Shown piece by piece: positions 1 to 5,175 of a stretch of 6,506 nt of DNA. The notes beneath the pieces are model-generated. The model was not told the DNA's origin and searched no databases. It was given only the letters and a program-made list of their open reading frames with translations. The stretch spans positions 1-6,506 of the forward strand of contig CAUDEQ010000087.1 in the NCBI GenBank assembly GCA_958448635.1. Direction: 5' to 3'. Each line of letters starts with the position of its first letter. Position 1 is the first letter of the stretch. The position numbers were made by a program, and so were the translations under genes. This stretch comes from an uncultured Bacillota bacterium. Lineage in GTDB: Bacteria > Bacillota > Clostridia > Peptostreptococcales > Anaerovoracaceae.

Positions 1-71
1 CAGGCGATCTCTTGGATTAACTGCATAGGCTGTCCAAGAAAACGTCCGCATCCCCATATTAAATAAAATGC

Positions 72-100
72 TTGCATATAAAAAGCGTTTGATGTATAAT
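72..100 (+). promoter_or_regulatory. Vegetative promoter for rplS
   Basis: The -35 box TTGCAT (72-77) and a perfect -10 box TATAAT (95-100) are separated by 17 bp, the optimal spacing for a housekeeping sigma factor. Transcription should start near 106-108, giving a leader of about 100 nt before rplS. Having its own promoter suggests that rplS is first in its transcript here. Confidence 0.8.
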
Positions 101-106
101 AACTAG

Positions 107-208
107 GCATGTGCGAAGAAGGCACGCATAAGATTTACGGGCGGTCCTCTGCAGACGGTACTGGAACTGTGTTTGCACGAACGTCTTGGAGGGAAGGAGG
201 AAGTATCG
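107..208 (+). promoter_or_regulatory. Structured 5' leader of rplS, candidate L19 autoregulatory leader
   Basis: About 100 nt lie between the predicted transcription start and the rplS start codon, and no reading frame there looks real. Short complementary segments are visible: GTGC (111-114) with GCAC (122-125), and AGACG (153-157) with CGTCT (182-186), the latter ending just before the Shine-Dalgarno site. Rfam describes an L19 leader in Firmicutes through which L19 is thought to control its own synthesis, so position and size fit. I cannot confirm a match to that consensus by eye. It could equally be an ordinary untranslated leader. Confidence 0.35.
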
Positions 209-556
209 ATGAACGTATTAGATTCAGTAGTACAGGAATATATCAAGACTGATATCCCTGCTTTTAGCGTAGGAGACACCGTTAAGGTACACGTTAAAAT
301 CAAAGAAGGAAACAGAGAAAGAATCCAGATATTCGAAGGCTTTGTTTTAAAGAGACAGAACGGCGGAATAGGCGAAACTTTCACAGTTAGAAGAATCGCT
401 TCAGGCGTAGGCGTGGAAAAGACATTCCCGCTCCATTCACCGCTTGTTGAGAAGATCGAAGTTGTAAGAAAAGGTAAAGTCAGAAGAGCAAGACTTCACT
501 ACATGCGTGAAAGAACAGGCAAATCAGCCAAGATCAAATCAAAGGAAGTTAAATAA
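209..556 (+). CDS. rplS: 50S ribosomal protein L19
   Basis: Encodes a 115-residue protein, the usual length for bacterial L19 (bL19). L19 is a large-subunit protein at the interface with the 30S subunit, where it contributes to an intersubunit bridge. The family core is plainly present: PAFSVGDTVKVHVKIKEG (residues 18-35), the very conserved GNRERIQIFEG (35-45), GETFTVRRI, GVGVEKTFPLHSP and the basic KIEVVRKGKVRRARLHYMRE segment near the C-terminus. The ATG at 209 is chosen because AAGGAGG (194-200) sits 8 nt upstream. The in-frame ATG at 173 would add 12 residues that L19 proteins do not have. Its own promoter and terminator make it look monocistronic, with only read-through into rbgA. The usual rpsP-rimM-trmD genes are not seen directly upstream. 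Identity is certain. Confidence 0.98.
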   Translation: MNVLDSVVQEYIKTDIPAFSVGDTVKVHVKIKEGNRERIQIFEGFVLKRQNGGIGETFTVRRIASGVGVEKTFPLHSPLVEKIEVVRKGKVRRARLHYMRERTGKSAKIKSKEVK

Positions 557-562
557 GTTTCA

Positions 563-594
563 AAAAGGGGCCTTACAGGTCCCTTTTATCGTTT
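563..594 (+). terminator. Intrinsic terminator after rplS
   Basis: AAAAGGGGCC (563-572) pairs with GGTCCCTTTT (578-587), a 10-bp stem with one G-U pair around the loop TTACA. The T-rich stretch TTTTATCGTTT follows. It begins 6 nt after the rplS stop codon. A T run interrupted by ATCG suggests efficient but perhaps incomplete termination, which would allow some read-through into rbgA. Confidence 0.8.
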
Positions 595-641
595 CAGGAT
601 AAATCGACGGCCGTAAGGCCGAAGCTTTCAAGGAGGGCGCT

Positions 642-1487
642 GTGCAGAATATCAACTGGTATCCCGGTCATATGAAGAAGACCAGGGAGCTGATACAGGA
701 AAATCTGAAGATGGTGGATGCAGTCATAGAGGTCATAGACTCGCGCATACCGGTATCAAGCAGGAATCCCATAATAGACGAGCTGGTGAAGTCCAAGCCC
801 AGGATTATCGTTCTCAACAAGAGCGATCTGGCGGACGATGAGCTGAACAGAAGGTGGGAGGAGGCCTTCAGGGAAGAGGGGAACCGTGCGCTTTCCATGA
901 ACTGCATGAGCGGAGCCGGCGTCAAAGCTCTCTTCAAGCTGCTGGAAAAAATGGCGGCCGAAAAGAACAGGAACAGAGTCATGCAGAGGCCGTACAGGCT
1001 GATGATCGTAGGTGTTCCCAACGTGGGCAAGTCGTCGCTGATAAACAGGATGACCGGCAGAAAGAGCACCCAGACAGGCGACAGACCGGGAGTAACCAAG
1101 GGAAAGCAGTGGCTCAAGCTTGCCAACAATATGCAGCTTCTCGATACTCCGGGAATCCTCTGGCCTAAATTCGAGGACCCCAAGGCAGGGCTTAATCTGG
1201 CATTTTGCGGCTCCATAAAGGACGAGATCCTGGACGTTCCCACTCTGGGAATGGAGCTGATAGGCGTGCTGTCGGAGAATTACCCCAAGCTGCTGGAGGA
1301 AAGATACAAGCTGGAGGAGATCGCCGAAACGCCTCTTGAAAACATGGAGAATATGGCCGTGAAGCGGGGCTGTATATTGCCGGGGAAACGGATAGATTAC
1401 GAGAGGATCGGCAGGCTGGTGCTGGACGAATTCAGAGGCGGGAAGATAGGACGGATCACTCTGGAAAGTCCTGAAGACCGCAGCTGA
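642..1487 (+). CDS. rbgA: Ribosome biogenesis GTPase RbgA (YlqF)
   Basis: Encodes 281 residues, essentially the length of Bacillus subtilis RbgA. RbgA binds the late 45S/50S precursor and uses GTP hydrolysis to promote incorporation of late large-subunit proteins. It is a circularly permuted GTPase, and the permuted motif order is seen: G4 NKSD (59-62) comes before G1 GVPNVGKSS (124-132), then the switch segment GDRPGVTKG (146-154) and G3 DTPG (168-171). The N-terminal WYPGHM carries His10, matching the histidine that replaces the usual catalytic glutamine in RbgA. The tail after about residue 190 fits the RNA-binding C-terminal domain. The start is GTG at 642, with AAGGAGG (630-636) 5 nt upstream. 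A small hairpin, CGGCC/GGCCG with a GTAA loop (608-621), lies just before the ribosome site. The gene sits between rplS and rnhB, an arrangement common in Firmicutes that links it to ribosome production. Confidence 0.96.
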   Translation: MQNINWYPGHMKKTRELIQENLKMVDAVIEVIDSRIPVSSRNPIIDELVKSKPRIIVLNKSDLADDELNRRWEEAFREEGNRALSMNCMSGAGVKALFKLLEKMAAEKNRNRVMQRPYRLMIVGVPNVGKSSLINRMTGRKSTQTGDRPGVTKGKQWLKLANNMQLLDTPGILWPKFEDPKAGLNLAFCGSIKDEILDVPTLGMELIGVLSENYPKLLEERYKLEEIAETPLENMENMAVKRGCILPGKRIDYERIGRLVLDEFRGGKIGRITLESPEDRS

Positions 1488-1505
1488 TATGAGGAGGGAG
1501 CAGGC

Positions 1506-2177
1506 ATGACGAAGGAAGAAAGACTGCGGCTTCAGATGGAAAGGCTGTCGCTGATGAAAAGGCGGGAGGACGAGCTAAGGGGCTGCGGATACAGATATAT
1601 AGCGGGAGTCGATGAAGTGGGCAGAGGTTCGCTGGCAGGCCCTGTGGTGGCTGCTGCCGTGGTGCTGCCGGAGGATTTCGACGTGCCGGGAATCGACGAT
1701 TCCAAGAAGCTGTCGGAGAAACGTCGTGAGGAGCTTTTTGACGTCATATGCGAAAAGGCCGTCGCCATCGGCATCGGTATGGAGGACGAGAAGACCATAG
1801 ACGAGATAAATATACTGCAGGCGACGAAAAGCGCCATGAAAAAATCATTGGCACAGGCTGATGAAAGACTCCGAATGTCAAGCGGAAATGACGACTTAAA
1901 GGGCATTGATTACATACTGCTTGACGCCGTGAAGCTTGATGATATCGATATTTCTCAGGAAGCTGTCATCAAGGGCGATTCCAAGATCCTGGCCATTGCG
2001 GCAGCATCGATAATCGCCAAGGTCACCAGAGACAGAATGATGGTGGAATATTCCAGGACATATCCGGGATACGGCTTTGACAAGAACAAGGGATACGGCA
2101 CCAAGGCGCATTACGAGGGGCTTCACAGTCTGGGAATGTGTCCGATACACAGGAGGACTTTTCTTAAAAACCTGTAG
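1506..2177 (+). CDS. rnhB: Ribonuclease HII
   Basis: Encodes 223 residues. RNase HII cuts the RNA strand of RNA-DNA hybrids and nicks 5' of single ribonucleotides misincorporated in DNA, starting ribonucleotide excision repair in the cytoplasm. The two-metal catalytic set is complete: Asp36 and Glu37 in GVDEVGRGSLAGPV, Asp140 in YILLDAV, and Asp158 in VIKGDSK. The spacing of the last two equals that in the E. coli enzyme. The GRG substrate-sensing motif (39-41), the AAASIIAKVTRDRMM helix (165-179) and the YPGYGFDKNKGYGT segment (186-199) are all typical. About 30 residues precede the catalytic core, a modest charged extension of the kind seen in Firmicutes. The ATG at 1506 follows GGAGGG (about 1493-1498), 18 nt after the rbgA stop, so the two genes are very probably cotranscribed. 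No clear U-rich terminator follows; the next promoter begins about 50 nt downstream. Confidence 0.97.
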   Translation: MTKEERLRLQMERLSLMKRREDELRGCGYRYIAGVDEVGRGSLAGPVVAAAVVLPEDFDVPGIDDSKKLSEKRREELFDVICEKAVAIGIGMEDEKTIDEINILQATKSAMKKSLAQADERLRMSSGNDDLKGIDYILLDAVKLDDIDISQEAVIKGDSKILAIAAASIIAKVTRDRMMVEYSRTYPGYGFDKNKGYGTKAHYEGLHSLGMCPIHRRTFLKNL

Positions 2178-2187
2178 GCGGCTGAGA

Positions 2188-2205
2188 GTGGCGAAGCGTC
2201 GCTGC
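2188..2205 (+). other. Hairpin downstream of rnhB
   Basis: GTGGCGA (2188-2194) can pair with TCGCTGC (2199-2205) around AGCG, giving a 7-bp stem with two G-U pairs, 10 nt after the rnhB stop. No run of T follows, so it is not a canonical intrinsic terminator. It may act as a weak transcript end or a 3' stabilising structure. Confidence 0.25.
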
Positions 2206-2227
2206 CAAATTCAGAGTATTTTGCGTA

Positions 2228-2256
2228 TTGCGAAGTAAGGTCTTTCATGATAATAT
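2228..2256 (+). promoter_or_regulatory. Extended -10 promoter for the fhs-folD operon
   Basis: TTGCGA (2228-2233) and TAATAT (2251-2256) are 17 bp apart, and TG-A directly precedes the -10 box, forming an extended -10 element (TGATAATAT, 2248-2256). The predicted start near 2262-2264 falls exactly at the first base of riboswitch stem P1, which independently supports the assignment. Confidence 0.65.
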
Positions 2257-2263
2257 AAAATTG

Positions 2264-2337
2264 TTATACGACTGACGGGAGTAAAGTGGAATCGACCACG
2301 TGAAGTATAATCAAGAATATAGCCGACCGTCTGGGCT
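2264..2337 (+). promoter_or_regulatory. ZTP riboswitch aptamer (pfl motif)
   Basis: All parts of the ZTP/ZMP aptamer are visible. P1 is TTATAC (2264-2269) with GTATAA (2305-2310). The conserved GACTGACGG segment (2270-2278) follows. P2 is GTGG (2286-2289) with CCAC (2296-2299) around AATCGA. P3 is AGCC (2321-2324) with GGCT (2334-2337), enclosing the diagnostic CCGTCTGGGC. The pseudoknot GACGG (2274-2278) with CCGTC (2327-2331) is perfect. From memory, the usual form is GGCG/CGCC, so the G-C to A-T swap looks compensatory. ZTP riboswitches sense the alarmone made from the purine intermediate ZMP when 10-formyl-THF is short, and normally raise expression of folate and purine genes such as fhs, folD, glyA and purH. 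Here it sits directly upstream of fhs-folD, its expected target. Confidence 0.92.
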
Positions 2338-2365
2338 GAAGAGCCCGGATTGTTGGCTCTTTTTC
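2321..2365 (+). terminator. Riboswitch-controlled intrinsic terminator
   Basis: AGCCGAC (2321-2327) pairs with GTTGGCT (2352-2358), and GTCTGGGCT (2329-2337) pairs with AGCCCGGAT (2342-2350) around the tetraloop GAAG. Together they form about 16 bp with a single C/T mismatch, followed by CTTTTT (2359-2364). The 5' arm consists entirely of the aptamer's P3 and 3' pseudoknot strand, so terminator and ligand-bound aptamer cannot coexist. ZTP binding should therefore prevent termination, giving the ON-switch behaviour known for this class. Confidence 0.85.
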
Positions 2366-2401
2366 ATCAACGCCATATTTGATTTGAAAAAGGAGAATAA
2401 A

Positions 2402-4078
2402 ATGGAAATCAAAAGCGACATTCAGATTGCTCAGGAAACGGAAATGAAGAACATCATGGAGATCGCCGATGCGGCAGGCCTTGACAGGCGGTACATCGAG
2501 CTTTACGGCAACTATAAGGCCAAGGTCGACTACAAGCTGCTGCAGGAAAGGAAGGATGCTCCTGACGGCAAGGTGATCCTTGTGACAGCCATTTCGCCTA
2601 CTCCTGCGGGAGAAGGAAAGACCACCACCACCGTGGGACTGGCGGATGCCATGAAGAAGATAGGCAAAAATGTGCTGGTCGCTCTCAGGGAGCCTTCGCT
2701 GGGTCCTGTTTTCGGTGTAAAGGGCGGAGCCGCAGGCGGCGGATACGCTCAGGTGGTGCCTATGGAGGATATAAACCTCCACTTCACAGGAGATATGCAC
2801 GCCATAGGGGCAGCCAACAATCTGTTGGCGGCCATGTTGGACAATCATATTCAGCAGGGCAACACTCTCGGCATAGATCCTAGAAAGATAACGTGGAAAA
2901 GATGCGTGGACATGAACGACAGACAGCTTCGCTTCCTGGTGGACGGCATGGGCGGCAAAGCCAACGGAACTCCAAGGGAGGACGGCTTCGACATCACCGT
3001 TGCCAGCGAGATAATGGCGATCTTATGTCTGTCATCCGACATAGATGATCTCAAGAAGAGAATATCCAATATAATCGTGGGATACACATACGACGACGAG
3101 CCTGTGACGGCCGGACAGCTGAAGGCGCAGGGAGCTATGGCGGCGCTGCTGAAGGACGCCCTGAAGCCAAACCTGGTGCAGACCCTTGAGCATACGCCTG
3201 CATTCATCCACGGCGGGCCTTTTGCAAATATAGCCCACGGCTGTAATTCCGTAATGGCCACCAGAATGGCCATGAAGCTTTCGGACTATGTGGTTACGGA
3301 GGCCGGCTTCGGAGCAGATCTCGGTGCCGAGAAGTTCCTGGACATAAAGTGCCGTATGGCAGGAATCAGGCCTTCAGCAGTAGTGGTGGTTGCGACGGTG
3401 AGAGCCCTCAAGCACCACGGAGGCGTGGAAAAGAGTCAGCTGGGCATAGAGAACATAGAGGCGCTGGAAAAGGGTCTTCCTAACCTGCTGAGACACGTCG
3501 GTAACATCACAGGTGTTTACGGACTGCCTGCAGTTGTCGCAATAAACAGATTCCCTACCGATACAGAGGCGGAGCTGGCTCTGGTGGAAAAGAAATGCAA
3601 GGAGCTGGGCGTAAATGTGGCTCTCAGCGAGGTATGGGGAAAGGGCGGCGAAGGCGGCGTAGCGTTGGCTCAAGAGGTGATGCGACTCTGCGAAGAGCCG
3701 AACAGCTTCGACTTTGCATACAGTCTCGACGTATCCATGGAAGAAAAGATCAGGGCCATCGCTCAGAAGGTATATCATGCTGAGGATATCAACATATTGC
3801 CTGCGGCTATGAAGCAGCTCAGACAGCTGGAAGCGTTGGGATTTGGAAATCTGCCGATATGCGTTGCTAAGACGCAGTACAGCTTTTCCGACGATCCTGC
3901 GCTGCTGGGAGCTCCGGAGGGCTTCGTACTGACGGTTAGAAATCTCAAAGTGTCGGCAGGCGCAGGGTTCATAGTTGCGCTGACGGGAGATATCATGACG
4001 ATGCCGGGACTGCCTAAGGTGCCGGCTGCTGAAAAGATAGATGTGGATAACACGGGAAGGATTACAGGGTTATTCTGA
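2402..4078 (+). CDS. fhs: Formate-tetrahydrofolate ligase
   Basis: Encodes 558 residues, the usual length for bacterial formate-THF ligase (10-formyl-THF synthetase). It makes 10-formyl-THF from formate, THF and ATP in the cytoplasm, feeding purine synthesis, initiator tRNA formylation and, in acetogens, the methyl branch of carbon fixation. The nucleotide-binding loop SPTPAGEGKTTTT (65-77) is intact. Next come REPSLGPVFGVKGGAAGGGYAQV (from Arg96, the conserved arginine implicated in binding formyl phosphate) and INLHFTGDMHAI (124-135). ATG 2402 is preferred because AAAAAGGAG lies 7 nt or so upstream and the protein then begins MEIKSDIQIAQ, as in the family. An in-frame GTG at 2300 lies inside the riboswitch and would add 34 unrelated residues. 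The stop overlaps the folD start by one base (TGATG), implying translational coupling. Expression should be set by the upstream ZTP switch. Confidence 0.97.
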   Translation: MEIKSDIQIAQETEMKNIMEIADAAGLDRRYIELYGNYKAKVDYKLLQERKDAPDGKVILVTAISPTPAGEGKTTTTVGLADAMKKIGKNVLVALREPSLGPVFGVKGGAAGGGYAQVVPMEDINLHFTGDMHAIGAANNLLAAMLDNHIQQGNTLGIDPRKITWKRCVDMNDRQLRFLVDGMGGKANGTPREDGFDITVASEIMAILCLSSDIDDLKKRISNIIVGYTYDDEPVTAGQLKAQGAMAALLKDALKPNLVQTLEHTPAFIHGGPFANIAHGCNSVMATRMAMKLSDYVVTEAGFGADLGAEKFLDIKCRMAGIRPSAVVVVATVRALKHHGGVEKSQLGIENIEALEKGLPNLLRHVGNITGVYGLPAVVAINRFPTDTEAELALVEKKCKELGVNVALSEVWGKGGEGGVALAQEVMRLCEEPNSFDFAYSLDVSMEEKIRAIAQKVYHAEDINILPAAMKQLRQLEALGFGNLPICVAKTQYSFSDDPALLGAPEGFVLTVRNLKVSAGAGFIVALTGDIMTMPGLPKVPAAEKIDVDNTGRITGLF

Positions 4079-4959
4079 TGGCAGAGCTTTTAAAGGGAAA
4101 ACCGGTAGCTGACCGCATAACCGAAGAGACGGCGAAGAAGGCCGAATGGCTGAGGGGGTGCGGCGTAGAGCCTGCGCTGGCGATAATACGCATTGGAGAA
4201 AATCCCAGCGACCTTTCATATGAAAAAGGTGCGCTGAAGCGTGCTGAAAGAGCCGGAATCACGGTTAAGCAGTTCATATTCGATGAAAATGCAGGGCAGG
4301 AGGAAATCATGGATGAGATCATCAGGATAAACAGCGATGCTTCCATTCATGGAGTGCTGATCTTCAGACCGCTGCCCGGCCATATAGATGAAGCTGCAAT
4401 ATGCGAGGCGCTAAAGCCGGACAAGGATGTGGACGGTATAACCTCCGGCTCTATGGCAGGAGTATTCACCGACAGCGGAAAGGGATATCCTCCTTGTACG
4501 GCGGCAGCATGCATGGAGATACTGGAGCATTACGGATATGATCTGACGGGCAGCAAGGTCACAGTCATGGGCAGGAGCCTGGTCATAGGCAAGCCTGTTG
4601 CCATGATGGCCATGAAGAAAAACGCTACCGTCACCATATGCCACAGCAGAACCAGAAAAGACGACTTCCGGGAAGCAGGAAGAAACGCAGACGTGGTCAT
4701 CGCAGCGCTGGGAAGGGCACGCATGGTGACTGAGGAAATGCTGGGCAGGGATCAGGTCATCATAGACGTGGGCATAAATGTCGACGATGAAGGCAGGCTC
4801 TGCGGGGATGTGGACTTCGACGGCAAGAATCCGGAGGAGGGTCTGGGCGCTGAGGCAGCGGCAGTTACTCCCGTTCCCGGAGGAGTGGGAAGCGTCACCA
4901 CAGCAGTGCTGATGAAGCATGTGGCAGAGGCTGCTGAAAAGAGCTGCGGGAAGGCGTGA
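4078..4959 (+). CDS. folD: Methylene-THF dehydrogenase, FolD family, probably lacking cyclohydrolase activity
   Basis: Encodes 293 residues, near the family norm. FolD proteins interconvert 5,10-methylene-, methenyl- and 10-formyl-THF with NAD(P). The Rossmann nucleotide site is good: VTVMGRSLVIGKPVAMM (161-177), then ATVTICHSRT (183-192). IIDVGIN (228-234) and TPVPGGVGSVTTAV (264-277) also fit, with SV where most have PM. The catalytic region is unusual. Tyr48 of the Y-x3-K motif is kept, but the lysine position is Ala52 (Lys50 and Lys54 lie nearby). The usual VQLPLP reads IFRPLP, so the key glutamine is Phe96. The folate-binding aspartate, Asp119 in KDVDG, remains. In the human enzyme the equivalent Lys56 and Gln100 are needed for cyclohydrolase but less so for dehydrogenase, so I infer a monofunctional dehydrogenase. 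I recall similar sequences in Clostridia. It is coupled to fhs by the TGATG overlap. The last 13 codons resemble the repeats that follow. Confidence 0.92.
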   Translation: MAELLKGKPVADRITEETAKKAEWLRGCGVEPALAIIRIGENPSDLSYEKGALKRAERAGITVKQFIFDENAGQEEIMDEIIRINSDASIHGVLIFRPLPGHIDEAAICEALKPDKDVDGITSGSMAGVFTDSGKGYPPCTAAACMEILEHYGYDLTGSKVTVMGRSLVIGKPVAMMAMKKNATVTICHSRTRKDDFREAGRNADVVIAALGRARMVTEEMLGRDQVIIDVGINVDDEGRLCGDVDFDGKNPEEGLGAEAAAVTPVPGGVGSVTTAVLMKHVAEAAEKSCGKA

Positions 4960-4962
4960 AGC

Positions 4963-5090
4963 AGGCAGCGCCGTCAAAACTACGAGCTGCGGCGCAGGTT
5001 TGAAATAGGCAGTAGTGTCAAAAACACGAGCTGCAGAGCAGGTTTGAAATAGGCAGTGGAGTCAGAAACACGAGCTGCGGCGCAGGCTTG
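4963..5090 (+). repeat. Three tandem imperfect 44-bp repeats
   Basis: Units start at 4963, 5007 and 5051 with AGGCAG, and share GTCA-A-AA, ACGAGCTGC and GCAGG(T/C)TTG. Units 1 and 2 match at 36 of 44 bases; units 2 and 3 match at 34 of the first 40, after which unit 3 diverges. There are no spacers and 44 is not a multiple of three, so this is neither a CRISPR array nor a coding repeat. Each unit contains CTGC-NNN-GCAG, a small potential hairpin. The array lies between the folD stop and its terminator, so it should be transcribed as 3' untranslated RNA. Function unknown. Confidence 0.85.
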
Positions 5091-5125
5091 TTGGTGATTG
5101 AAAAGCTCATATGAATATGAAAAAC

Positions 5126-5160
5126 AGGGAGATGCTATAGGTACGGCATCTCCTTTTTTT
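5126..5160 (+). terminator. Intrinsic terminator of fhs-folD, probably bidirectional
   Basis: AGGGAGATGC (5126-5135) pairs with GCATCTCCTT (5146-5155) in a 10-bp stem, followed on the plus strand by seven T (5154-5160). Read on the minus strand the same stem is followed by GTTTTT (5125-5120), so it can also stop transcripts arriving from glxK, whose stop codon lies about 20 nt away. This is a shared terminator for convergent units. Confidence 0.9.
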
Positions 5161-5175
5161 GATTATATATTGGTG

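Noticed and set aside
173..208. Upstream in-frame ATG adding 12 residues to L19
   Set aside because: The added residues are translated Shine-Dalgarno and leader sequence. The ATG at 209 has the well-placed AAGGAGG and gives the normal L19 N-terminus and length.
668..1243. 191-codon open frame on the minus strand opposite rbgA
   Set aside because: It mirrors rbgA codons, has no ribosome site and no recognisable motif.
2300..2401. GTG start giving fhs a 34-residue N-terminal extension
   Set aside because: The extension would be encoded by the riboswitch aptamer and its terminator hairpin. ATG 2402 has a good ribosome site and gives the family's usual start.
2264..2848. 194-codon open frame on the minus strand over the riboswitch and early fhs
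   Set aside because: It is antisense to strongly supported features, has no recognisable domain, and its frame is a by-product of fhs codon usage.
4411..4977. 188-codon open frame on the minus strand opposite folD
   Set aside because: It is a shadow of folD with an unnatural His/Cys/Arg-rich composition and no motif.
4963..5090. CRISPR array
   Set aside because: The copies are directly adjacent with no spacers between them, are imperfect, and no cas gene is nearby.
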